Of a stretch of 64,000 nucleotides of DNA, positions 24,074 to 32,454 are shown in pieces (the stretch's first letter is position 1; every line of letters begins with the position of its first letter). The position numbers were made by a program, and so were the translations under genes. Source of the DNA: Opitutaceae bacterium (GTDB lineage Bacteria > Verrucomicrobiota > Verrucomicrobiia > Opitutales > Opitutaceae); NCBI GenBank assembly GCA_019455245.1, contig JACFMR010000002.1, positions 62,001-126,000 of the forward strand. The letters are read 5' to 3'. Below the pieces are notes generated by a model that was not told where the DNA came from, made no database searches, and saw only the letters and a list, made by a program, of their open reading frames with translations.

Positions 24074-26638
24074 ATGACTTTCGTCCGCCTGCTGGTTGCG
24101 TTGGTTTGTTTGCTCTCTGCGGCGATCGCACTTGCCGCCACGCCAGCGGAACGAGCCGACGCCCTCAGCACCGAATTGGCGGCGATTTCGCCCGATGACG
24201 CCAGCGCCGACGAGCGCCGGATCGAACTCGCCGGCTTGCTCATCAATCAACTCCGCCGCACCGGTGATGCTGAACGGTCCGCCGAGCTCTTGTCGCCGGT
24301 GATTGCCCGCGCCGCAGCCGCCAATCCGCCCGACCAAGCCACCGCCGCCCGCGGTCTCGTGCTCCTCGCCCAAACGCAAGCCGCGCTCGGTCAGACGGCC
24401 GAGGCGGGTCAGACGTTCGACGAGGCCATCGCGCTCACGACCACGGTGTTCGGGGCCGATCATCAAAAGACCCTGACGGCACGGCTGGCGCGCGCCGTTT
24501 ATCATAGTGCGGCCGGCAGGCCGGCTGAGGCTGATGCCGAGGCGGCGGACATCGTCGCGCGTTTTCGCGCCACCGATCCCGACTCCGCCGAGGCGTTTCA
24601 AGCCTATGGCCAGCGGGCGGTTTTTCTCATGCGCCTCGGCCGGTTTGAAGAAGCGGAAACCCAGATCCGCGACCTGCTTGCCCGGCACGAAAAGTCGGGT
24701 GCTCTCTCGGCTCTCGAACAAACCGCGCAACTTAACAATCTCGCCTACATTCTCAATCTGACCGGTCGCAAAGCGGAATGCGCCGACATCATGGAGCAAC
24801 TCGTCGAGGTGCGCACCGCCGGTTTCGGTCGCACGTCGGACCACACGTTGATGGCGCGATTCAACCTCGCCTACGTTTACGGTGATCTCGGACGCGATGA
24901 CGAGGCGGCCACGCTACTGCAGGAAGATCTTGCCTTGGTTGAGGGTTTCGAACGCCCGGGAAAATTTACGCCTGCTGATTATCTGGGACGCCTCGGTGAA
25001 ATGGCCCTGCGCCGCGGTCAAGCAGACCCCGCGGTGGCCTCGCTGGCGCGCGCCGTCGATTATCTCGATCATCCACCGGCTGGCGTTGTCCTGCATCAGG
25101 AAGACGCCACGCGCGAACGTCTGCGCGCCGCGCTCGCCCTGGCGCAACAAGCCACGGGTGACACCGCCGCGGCACGCGCCACCACGAGCCAATGGATCGA
25201 GCACATGCAAACGCGTTTTCGCACGCGCCTCACCTTTACCAGCGAACGCGACCGGCTGGCATTCCACGCCCGCGAACGCCCGCTCGATCTGCCCGCCACT
25301 CTGGGCGACGACGCGCTGCTCGCACAGGCCGTGCTGCGATTCAAGGGCCTCGTGCTCGACTCGCTGCTGGAGGACCAGCAACTCGCCCGCGCCTCGACCG
25401 ATCCCATCGTGGCCGGATTATTGCGCGACTATCACACCGCGCTTGCCTCGGCAGACCAAGACCCGGTTGATCCGCTGCTCGGCAACGAAGTCGAGCGATT
25501 GGAGCGCGAACTGGCGCGCCTCACGATTTCCGCCGCCGGTCACCGCCGCGCTTTGCAAACTGATCCGGCGGCCGTGCTCGCGGCGCTGCCGGGCAACGCC
25601 GCGGTCGTCGAATATGTGCGCCATCGCGACATGACCGGCTTGCCGCGCACGCCCAAGGAGTGTTACCTCGCTCTCATCGGCACACGTGATGGCTGGCAAA
25701 CCGTCCGGCTCGGCGATGCCGCCACCGTGGACGCTGCCGTGGCCAAGTTCCAATTGCTGGCGCGGCGCGGCGGATCGCTGACGTGGGCGGAAGAATTACA
25801 CCAGCTCGTGCTCGCTCCCGTGTTGGCCGTGCTCCCCGCGACCACCGGCACGATTTACATCTCACCCGACGACGCGCTGCATCGCGTGGCGTTTGATTTA
25901 TTGCCCGATGCGAAAGGCCGTTTCGCCGGTGAAACGCATGACTTGATCCGCATCGGTTCCGCACGCGATTTGTTGGCAGAGCAAAATACACCGACGCAGC
26001 ACACCAAACCCGCGCTGGTGCTGGCCGCGCCCACGCCGCCATCGGAGCAAAAGGATTTGCCCGCCCTGCCGGGTGCGGCCTCCGAGGGCCGGGCGGTGCA
26101 GGCGCTGTTGACTGACGCCCGATTACTGACCGGCGATGCGGCCTCTGCCCAAGCCTTGGGCGATGCGGGCGCCATGTCATATCTGCATATCGCGGCTCAT
26201 GCGATCGTGCCCGCCGCGACCAAGCTTGATCCAGCCGCGCGGCTGCGCGCCACCGGACTCGTGCTCGCCGGCGATGACGGCTTCGTCGATGCCTATCGCA
26301 TCGCGAGTCTCGATTTGCACGGCACACAATTGGTGTTTCTCAGCGCCTGCGATACCGGTGCCGGCGAAAGCATTCCCGGCGAGGGTATTCAAGGACTCAC
26401 CCGTGCTTTCATTCGCGCGGGAACAGACACGCTGATCTTCACGCTTTGGCCGGTCGAGGATCGGCATGGTCAGCGCCTGATCGAAACTTGCTATCAAGGC
26501 ATCGCCCGCGGATTGCCGGCGCCCAACGCCCTCGCCACGGCCCGACGTGCCACCATCGCCCAAGAACGCGCGCAAGGCGTGGCCACCGACGAAATCCTGC
26601 GGCGGTTCGGCGCCTATACCGTTGTAACCAATCCGTGA
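24074..26638 (+). CDS. CHAT-domain protease with TPR-like N-terminus
   Basis: 854 aa. Signal peptide (TFVRLLVALVCLLSAAIALAA), then tetratricopeptide-like helical repeats (about 30-400; for example LGQTAEAGQTFDEAIAL and LGRFEEAETQIRDLL). The CHAT caspase-like domain follows (about 540-854) with the catalytic pair His709 (YLHIAAHA) and Cys759 (FLSACDTGAGES) and the EGIQGLTRAF helix. It is predicted to cleave a protein partner in the periplasm or at the surface. Its stop overlaps the sigma factor start (GTGA). The linkage suggests it processes either the sigma/anti-sigma circuit or the divergent beta-helix protein. Confidence 0.85.
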   Translation: MTFVRLLVALVCLLSAAIALAATPAERADALSTELAAISPDDASADERRIELAGLLINQLRRTGDAERSAELLSPVIARAAAANPPDQATAARGLVLLAQTQAALGQTAEAGQTFDEAIALTTTVFGADHQKTLTARLARAVYHSAAGRPAEADAEAADIVARFRATDPDSAEAFQAYGQRAVFLMRLGRFEEAETQIRDLLARHEKSGALSALEQTAQLNNLAYILNLTGRKAECADIMEQLVEVRTAGFGRTSDHTLMARFNLAYVYGDLGRDDEAATLLQEDLALVEGFERPGKFTPADYLGRLGEMALRRGQADPAVASLARAVDYLDHPPAGVVLHQEDATRERLRAALALAQQATGDTAAARATTSQWIEHMQTRFRTRLTFTSERDRLAFHARERPLDLPATLGDDALLAQAVLRFKGLVLDSLLEDQQLARASTDPIVAGLLRDYHTALASADQDPVDPLLGNEVERLERELARLTISAAGHRRALQTDPAAVLAALPGNAAVVEYVRHRDMTGLPRTPKECYLALIGTRDGWQTVRLGDAATVDAAVAKFQLLARRGGSLTWAEELHQLVLAPVLAVLPATTGTIYISPDDALHRVAFDLLPDAKGRFAGETHDLIRIGSARDLLAEQNTPTQHTKPALVLAAPTPPSEQKDLPALPGAASEGRAVQALLTDARLLTGDAASAQALGDAGAMSYLHIAAHAIVPAATKLDPAARLRATGLVLAGDDGFVDAYRIASLDLHGTQLVFLSACDTGAGESIPGEGIQGLTRAFIRAGTDTLIFTLWPVEDRHGQRLIETCYQGIARGLPAPNALATARRATIAQERAQGVATDEILRRFGAYTVVTNP

Positions 26639-27141
26639 GCCAGCCGGGCAAAACCTCTGCGGAAAAATCGTGGCGAGAGACCTTCGGCCATTTGTGGCCC
26701 GTGGCCTGCCGCGCGGCGCGCCGGTTGCTGTCCAATCCGGCCGACATCGAGGATATCGCCGCCACCGCCATCTCGCAATACGCTCAGCTGCCCGCACGCC
26801 CGGCCAATCTTGATGAAAGCGGCGCGCTCGTCGCCGTCATCGCCCGCCGCGCTGCCATTGCCTTTTGGCGCAAACAAAACGCCCTCAAACGCGGTGCCGA
26901 GCAATCCACGCCGTTGCACCTGTTGGATGAAAGCGCTGTGCCTGCGCCAGCGGCGGCACCGGGAATCGAATACGATCTCGCCGCGCTCTTGGACACATTG
27001 CCGCTGCTGCGTCGGCAGATTGTGCGCGAACACTTTCTCGAAGGGCGAAACTCCGCCGAGATCGGCGAACGCCACGGTCTCAAGCCCGCCACCGTGCGCA
27101 GCCACCTGCTGCGCGCCATGCAGGAATTGCGAAAGTTGTGA
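26635..27141 (+). CDS. ECF-type RNA polymerase sigma factor
   Basis: 168 aa. GTG start at 26635 overlapping the CHAT stop. The N-terminal half matches sigma region 2 (LWPVACRAARRLLSNPADIEDIAATAI) and the C-terminal part is a region 4 helix-turn-helix (LDTLPLLRRQIVREHFLEGRNSAEIGERHGLKPATVRSHLLRAMQELRKL). It directs polymerase to a dedicated promoter set. The following membrane protein is the likely anti-sigma factor. The target promoters are unknown; the divergent region at 23968-24073 is the obvious first candidate. Confidence 0.82.
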   Translation: MSQPGKTSAEKSWRETFGHLWPVACRAARRLLSNPADIEDIAATAISQYAQLPARPANLDESGALVAVIARRAAIAFWRKQNALKRGAEQSTPLHLLDESAVPAPAAAPGIEYDLAALLDTLPLLRRQIVREHFLEGRNSAEIGERHGLKPATVRSHLLRAMQELRKL

Positions 27142-27182
27142 AACACCGCGCCGCTGGTTAACCATTCCTTATCTGACGACTC

Positions 27183-28022
27183 ATGACGCGCGACGAATTC
27201 CAAGATCTGGCCCTGCGGGCGCTCGAATCCCCCGGGGACGAGCCTGCGGTGGCGGCGTTGCGTCGGGCGCTCGAGTCACACCCGGAATGGCGCGACGACT
27301 GGCAATCGCTGTGTGCCCTCTACGCGCAAAGCGGTGCAGCACTGGCGCAAGCCGAACCGCCGGCGACAGCGGTCGTCCCACCATGGCTGCATCGTTGTCA
27401 ACCGTGGGCTGTCCTTGCCGCTGCAGCCGCCGTGGCAGTGGGTGTATTCGTTTGGCGCCCTGCCCCGACCGAATCACTGGACGAGTGGCGCGAATACGGC
27501 CCGGCGAGCTTGCGCACCGCCCTGACCGCTCCGCTGCCGCAACTGTTGGCTGCGGCACAACCCGCGGTGTTTCGCTCCGGTGACTCGGTTCAATTGCAAA
27601 GCCCTTTGATTGCCGCCACCGCCGGACCCGTGGAAATCGCATGGCGCGGCGGCGAAGCCCGTGTGCAACTTGAGCGCGATGGCACCGTCATATGGACCCA
27701 GACCGGCGATTCGCCCCTGACCTCTCCCGCGCTGCCCGCCGACGGGGTGTATCAACTGGAAATAAATTTGCTCGATCAACCGCCTGCGAAAGCCGTGCGC
27801 GAAACCTTCGTCACCGTTTCCGCCAGCAAAAACGGCGCCGGATTGAGCGGCGTCCTACAGGCCGCGACGGCCGACCCCGCGCGCATGGGTGAAGCCGTCC
27901 TCGCATTTCATCGTCTGCCCGCCGCCGTGCGGCAAAGTGAAGACGGTCAACGCATCGCCCTCTGGCTCGCGGAACGCGCGCGACAGCCTGATCTCCTGCC
28001 CGCAGCTCAAAACGCGAAGTAA
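27183..28022 (+). CDS. Single-pass membrane protein, probable anti-sigma factor
   Basis: 279 aa. A cytoplasmic N-terminus of about 70 residues (MTRDEFQDLALRALES...), one membrane helix (about 74-92, PWAVLAAAAAVAVGVFVW) and a periplasmic domain with beta-rich segments (GPVEIAWRGGEARVQLERDG). Position directly after the ECF sigma and this topology fit an anti-sigma factor, though I see no classic zinc anti-sigma HxxxCxxC motif. Its TAA stop at 28020-28022 lies inside the palindrome at 28017-28037. Confidence 0.55.
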   Translation: MTRDEFQDLALRALESPGDEPAVAALRRALESHPEWRDDWQSLCALYAQSGAALAQAEPPATAVVPPWLHRCQPWAVLAAAAAVAVGVFVWRPAPTESLDEWREYGPASLRTALTAPLPQLLAAAQPAVFRSGDSVQLQSPLIAATAGPVEIAWRGGEARVQLERDGTVIWTQTGDSPLTSPALPADGVYQLEINLLDQPPAKAVRETFVTVSASKNGAGLSGVLQAATADPARMGEAVLAFHRLPAAVRQSEDGQRIALWLAERARQPDLLPAAQNAK

Positions 28023-28037
28023 CCTGATAGGTTACTT
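28017..28037. repeat. AAGTAACC/GGTTACTT palindrome, copy 3, overlapping a stop codon
   Basis: Arms AAGTAACCT and AGGTTACTT with a short centre. The TAA stop of the membrane-protein gene is part of the left arm, exactly as in copy 2 for the PEP-CTERM gene. Together copies 2 and 3 bracket the PEP-CTERM/CHAT/sigma block. Confidence 0.8.
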
Positions 28038-28107
28038 TGGATTTGTCGGGTGGTTCCATGCTTGCGCGGCATCGAGCGTGAACCGATACGTTGTTCATCC
28101 CCGCCCC

Positions 28108-29181
28108 ATGAAGATCATCGCTGTTCACGCCTACACTGTTCGCAACAAAACCGCCGTGCCGTATGTCTGGCGCAAAGGCCTGCTCGCCAGCGACGAGTTC
28201 ACCGAGCAAACATGGCTCCGCATCGTCACGGATGCCGGCATCGAAGGCTGGAGCTGCGCGGTGCGCGGGCCGATCGCGCTCGATTTGATTGAGCGGCGGT
28301 TGAAGCCAATGCTGCTCGGGAAAAACCCATTATTAAAAGAGCAACTGTGGCATGAGGTGTGGGAGATTGATCGGTTGGAAGAGTTCCCGATCTACATGAT
28401 GGGGGTGGTCGACGCGGCGTTGTGGGACATCACGGCCAAAGCCGCCAATCTGCCGGTCTATCAATTGCTCGGCGGCTATCGCGATTCGATCGAGGCTTAC
28501 GCCAGCACAGTCACCTACGCGACGACCGAGGAGTTTCTCGACGTGGCCGACCAGTGTCTCGCGCGCGGATTCAAGGCGATCAAGCTCCACGCGTGGGGCG
28601 ATGCGCGCAAAGACGCCGCACTCTGTCAGGCGCTGCGCAAACACGTTGGGCCCGACATCGCACTGATGTATGACGGCAGTGCCGGCTTCGATCCTTACGA
28701 GGCGCTCTATCTCGGCCGCGCGCTCGAGGAGGCGGATTACCTCTGGTATGAGGAACCGATGCGCGAGTTCAGCATCAACGCCTACAGGCGCTTGTGCACA
28801 CAGCTCGACATCCCCGTGCTCGCCGCCGAGACCTCCGACGGCTGTCACTACAACGTCGCTGATTTCATCATGCAGGGCGCAGCCGACATGGTGCGCACGA
28901 GTTGGTTTTACAAGGGCGGCATCACCGGCGCGCTGCGCGTGGCGCACCTGGCGGATTCGTTCCAACTCAGCGCCGAGGTCCACGGCATGGGCGTGGAAAA
29001 CACCCACCTCTGCCTCGCGATCAAAAACAACCACTACTACGAGACGCTGGTCATGGGCAACCCGGTGCAATTCGAGCCCTGCATCGGCCCCGACGCCCAC
29101 GTGCGCGCACCGGCTGCGCCGGGACTCGGTTACGACATCGACCTCAGGACCCTGGAAAAAACCGCGGTGGCCAAACTTTAA
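28108..29181 (+). CDS. Mandelate racemase/muconate lactonizing-type sugar-acid dehydratase
   Basis: 357 aa, normal family length. Enolase-superfamily residues: K159-L-H161 (first barrel base, His in place of the second Lys of KxK), metal ligands Asp189 (MYDG), Glu215 (YEEP), Glu241 (AAET), and a His in AEVHGMG near residue 290 matching the His-Asp dyad position. This pattern belongs to the mandelate-racemase/sugar-acid dehydratase branch. It likely dehydrates an aldonate or uronate. It begins 71 nt after the palindrome and is followed closely by a secreted protein gene. The exact sugar acid is unknown. Confidence 0.78.
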   Translation: MKIIAVHAYTVRNKTAVPYVWRKGLLASDEFTEQTWLRIVTDAGIEGWSCAVRGPIALDLIERRLKPMLLGKNPLLKEQLWHEVWEIDRLEEFPIYMMGVVDAALWDITAKAANLPVYQLLGGYRDSIEAYASTVTYATTEEFLDVADQCLARGFKAIKLHAWGDARKDAALCQALRKHVGPDIALMYDGSAGFDPYEALYLGRALEEADYLWYEEPMREFSINAYRRLCTQLDIPVLAAETSDGCHYNVADFIMQGAADMVRTSWFYKGGITGALRVAHLADSFQLSAEVHGMGVENTHLCLAIKNNHYYETLVMGNPVQFEPCIGPDAHVRAPAAPGLGYDIDLRTLEKTAVAKL

Positions 29182-29185
29182 ATCC

Positions 29186-30166
29186 ATGAATCGCCCAAGC
29201 CTGCTCTCCCTTATTGCGGCCACGCTGCTGATCTGCCCGGCTGCCCGGGCCCTTGATAATCCCACCGCCACCCGGTCGCCGCACCCCACTCAATTGGTGA
29301 TTGATTACAAAAAGGAGCTGCGGCCCGTCCTACGCATGCAGGGCACAGACCCGATTGTCATGATCGATGGCAAAGAAAAGCGCGTGCGGCATGACGTGCT
29401 CTATCTGCCCACCCGCGTCCGGGACTTCAGCCCGCACAAGATGGAGGTGTCGGGTGTATCGCTTTCCGGCACGCAAATGATTCAGGTGTGGAGCGAAGCT
29501 GACACTGCGGTAACTGCTCCGCGCGAGGGAAGTCATGGCGGTTTGGCCGAATTCGGGATGACGCTGAAGGCCGGACAGACGGTGAAAAACGGGTTTGTGG
29601 TGGTCGTGCTGTTTTCCCCGATAATTTTTACGGATGTTCTGTCTAGTCAGGACTACAACTCGTCCATTTTCCAAAGCCAGATTGTCGTGCGTGAGCTGCC
29701 TGAATTACCCGCGGGCGTAGCCGTACCATTCAAGTTCACCTCCAAGATGTTCGACTACACTTCCGGCCAGCAATATTTTGTGCAGGTCTTTGACGGCGAG
29801 GGACGCGAGGTTCTGACCAACATCACGCAATTTGCCTGGCCTTATTTTTCCCTGGTCGAACGTCTAAGGCTGAAAGACGCGGTTGAGCGCTACATCGAGC
29901 ACTTTGCCGGGCAAAACCACACCATCTCCCCGGTTGTTACCATCAAGCCCCTGTTGCCCGAGGGCACACCTCGTCCAGAGTCTCCGGTCACAGTGAGGCT
30001 GACGGTTTCACCTCAAGGCTGGGTCACCGCCATCAATATCAGCGGCACCCAAGACTCCAATGTGCGCAGCGCCGTGCATGAGGCCATGATGGGGTGGCTG
30101 TTTTTCCCCAAGCTGATCTTGGGGCAACCTGTCGAATCCCAGGTTGAGATGCCAATTCATTTCTAA
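29186..30166 (+). CDS. Secreted protein with TonB-C-like C-terminal domain
   Basis: 326 aa. Signal peptide (PSLLSLIAATLLICPAARA). The last 80 residues (VTVRLTVSPQGWVTAINISG ... AMMGWLFFPKLILGQPVESQVEMPIHF) resemble the TonB C-terminal fold, in which a VxVxFxVxxxGxV strand leads to a WxFxPxxxxGxPV turn. There is no membrane anchor beyond the signal, so it is not a classical TonB. The middle domain is unrecognised. The gene follows the dehydratase by 4 nt and may be co-transcribed. Confidence 0.55.
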   Translation: MNRPSLLSLIAATLLICPAARALDNPTATRSPHPTQLVIDYKKELRPVLRMQGTDPIVMIDGKEKRVRHDVLYLPTRVRDFSPHKMEVSGVSLSGTQMIQVWSEADTAVTAPREGSHGGLAEFGMTLKAGQTVKNGFVVVVLFSPIIFTDVLSSQDYNSSIFQSQIVVRELPELPAGVAVPFKFTSKMFDYTSGQQYFVQVFDGEGREVLTNITQFAWPYFSLVERLRLKDAVERYIEHFAGQNHTISPVVTIKPLLPEGTPRPESPVTVRLTVSPQGWVTAINISGTQDSNVRSAVHEAMMGWLFFPKLILGQPVESQVEMPIHF

Positions 30167-30275
30167 ACCGATCGTTTTACAGGCCTGAGGTCGGAACGGG
30201 CCGTCGGGTCCGTCCCATTTTGTTCGCAGCGAATAAACTGTGGGGCAGGAAACCGCCCTTCTCTGGCAACAGTAA

Positions 30276-31661
30276 TCACGGCGCCACGTAGCCCTTCGGC
30301 CCGCCCAAGGCCATGAAGCGGCGGTAGACCACGAGGTTGAACACCAGTGCGGTCAGCGCCACGAGCGCGCCCACGCCGAAGGTGTAGCGGTAGTCATGGC
30401 CGAGCCAGTCGAGCAGCCGGCCCATGAGCGGACCGAAACCGATGTTGGCCAGCGCGAGCAGCAGCGCCCCCGCCGAGGCAAACTGCGCAAACTTGAGCTT
30501 GGGAAACAGCATCTGCGCGAGCGCCGCCGCGCCGGTGAAATAGCAGCCCGACACCACCCCGTGCACCAAAAACACCACGCCGAAACTCCGCGGCCCGACG
30601 ATGCCGTACCAACCCACCACCATCAGCACCGCATACACCGCGATCGCGCCCACGCCCATGCGGATGGCATGCACCCGGTCGGCCATCCAGCCCAGCGGAT
30701 ACGCCAGCACCAGCGAGATGGAATACATCACCACCACGTATTTGCCGTAGGCCTCCATCGAGAGACCGAAGCTTTCCGCCGAATAGATGCTGAACAGGTT
30801 GACCGGCGTGAACGACAGGTTGGCCAGCCCCATCGCCACAAACACCAGCAGGTAGTAGGGCTGGGTGAAACACTCGCGCGCGTAGGTGCGCACCGCCGCG
30901 ATGAAACCCGGCGGCTGGCCCGCATCCATCTCCTCCGGCGGCGGATATTCGCCCTCCTTCACGCGCAGGCACATCAGCATGAATCCCACGCCGTAAACCG
31001 TGCCGATGCCCAAAAGGATCGGCAAAAAATGCTCCCGCGCGTGCCCGATCAGGTAGTAGTTGAAAATCATGCCCGTGATCAGGCTGACCGCGCGGAAGAG
31101 CCCGAAAAACCGGCCCAGCAACTCGTGCGGGACCACATCGTTGACCAGTCCGCCGAAGACCGCGTTGGCCGTGATCGTTGCGAACTCGAACACCGTCCAC
31201 GACAAGCCCAGCACCACGATGATCGTGAGGTTGAGCGATTCCGGCGCCCACCCCATGCGCTCGTGCACCCACGTGCCGGCCACCTGGCTGAACGCCATGC
31301 CATACATCGCCAGCGCCGCGATCGGCGTCGTCACCAGCAGGTAGGGAATGCGCCGGCCCCAACGCCCGCGATGCCGGTCGCTGCGATAACTCACCACCGG
31401 CCCGAGCAACATGCCGATGGCCGCCGGCAGCGAGAGGAGAAACAGCCCGGTGAGAAAATCCGACGCCTGAAACTTCCGCAGCATGATCTGTACCACCGGC
31501 CACGCCGTGCGCTCCTTGAGCATCCACGCGAAGTCGCCCCAAAGCAGCCAAAAGAAGAGCAGCACGAGCCCCGACAGGGTGTAGGTCAGCGTGCCGGCAC
31601 GCCATAGTTTCTGTGGTTGCGGAACAGGTGTCGGAGCATCCGGGGAAGCGGGGGTTTGCAC
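30276..31661 (-). CDS. MFS transporter, GPH (glycoside/hexuronide)-like
   Basis: 461 aa with about 12 membrane helices. The loop SDRHRGRWGRRIPYLL after helix 3 matches the GRRRPY-type motif of the glycoside-pentoside-hexuronide cation symporters and related sugar transporters. It is likely an inner-membrane sugar importer, consistent with the sugar-acid enzymes nearby. The start is a GTG at 31659-31661 with no strong ribosome binding site; no ATG occurs before the second helix. Substrate unknown. Confidence 0.78.
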   Translation of the reverse strand: MQTPASPDAPTPVPQPQKLWRAGTLTYTLSGLVLLFFWLLWGDFAWMLKERTAWPVVQIMLRKFQASDFLTGLFLLSLPAAIGMLLGPVVSYRSDRHRGRWGRRIPYLLVTTPIAALAMYGMAFSQVAGTWVHERMGWAPESLNLTIIVVLGLSWTVFEFATITANAVFGGLVNDVVPHELLGRFFGLFRAVSLITGMIFNYYLIGHAREHFLPILLGIGTVYGVGFMLMCLRVKEGEYPPPEEMDAGQPPGFIAAVRTYARECFTQPYYLLVFVAMGLANLSFTPVNLFSIYSAESFGLSMEAYGKYVVVMYSISLVLAYPLGWMADRVHAIRMGVGAIAVYAVLMVVGWYGIVGPRSFGVVFLVHGVVSGCYFTGAAALAQMLFPKLKFAQFASAGALLLALANIGFGPLMGRLLDWLGHDYRYTFGVGALVALTALVFNLVVYRRFMALGGPKGYVAP

Positions 31662-31781
31662 GAATCAAGATGCAGCTCAAACCCGCCTCCGCCCGCAATC
31701 CGTCACCGGTTCGGAGCGTCCGCCCGCCCGCAAGCTCCGCGTCCACCACCGCATACCAGCCACCCCGACGACCACCGGAAA

Positions 31782-31804
31782 AGTGTCACGTATTACGTGA
31801 CACT
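31782..31804. repeat. AGTGTCACGTA palindrome, copy 1
   Basis: A perfect 11-bp palindrome, AGTGTCACGTA-T-TACGTGACACT, in the divergent gap between the MFS gene and the DUF2249 gene. It is followed by GGCTTG, as is the second copy at 37042-37070. Confidence 0.75.
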
Positions 31805-31902
31805 GGCTTGGGTGCCACCGGAGAGAGGGAGAGGGTATGGTGAGGTGGAGAATTCTGCGCCCGGGTTGATTTGCATCAAGGCGCGCCGGTCAGGTTGATG
31901 CG

Positions 31903-32454
31903 ATGCTGGCGGCCATGTCTTCCTCACCTGTCTCCTCCACCCTCGACGACGACACGCTTTTCGACGTGCGTCCCATTCCCTGCCGCGTGAAGCACGGGCA
32001 GATTTTTCAACGCTGGTTCGACCTGCCGGTGGGCGGGCACTTCGTGCTGCTCAACGATCACGATCCGGTGCCATTGTATTATCAGTTCAGCGCGGAATTT
32101 CCGGAGGCGTTTGCTTGGGAATACGTGGAGCGCGGGCCGGTGGATTTCCGGGTTAAGATCACCAAGCTCAAGCCCGTCGCGGCCGCCGCCGCACCGACGC
32201 CGCCGGCCGTGGCCGCCGCTCCGGCCGCATCATGCGGATCGGATGGGGTCATCGACGTCCGCGGGCTGGAACCGCCGGAACCGCTGATCCGCATCCTCGA
32301 CCGGTTGGAATCCCTGCCGGCGGGCGCGACGTTGCGCGCGCGCACCGACCGCGAGCCGTGCCACCTCTTCGGCGAAGCGGAGCAACGCGGTTTCCGTTGC
32401 CAAAGCAGCGAGTCGCCGGACGGCGGCTGGCTCACGATCATCACCCGTGCCTGA
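31903..32454 (+). CDS. DUF2249 double-domain protein
   Basis: 183 aa with two DUF2249-type units: residues about 18-90 (FDVRPIPCRVKHGQIFQRWFDL, then GGHFVLLNDHDPVPLYYQF) and about 115-183 (IDVRGLEPPEPLIRILDRLE), joined by an Ala/Pro-rich linker. Such domains are found near nitric-oxide and denitrification genes. The stop overlaps the start of the oxidase-like membrane protein, so they are probably co-translated. Met5 (31915) is an alternative start. Confidence 0.75.
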   Translation: MLAAMSSSPVSSTLDDDTLFDVRPIPCRVKHGQIFQRWFDLPVGGHFVLLNDHDPVPLYYQFSAEFPEAFAWEYVERGPVDFRVKITKLKPVAAAAAPTPPAVAAAPAASCGSDGVIDVRGLEPPEPLIRILDRLESLPAGATLRARTDREPCHLFGEAEQRGFRCQSSESPDGGWLTIITRA

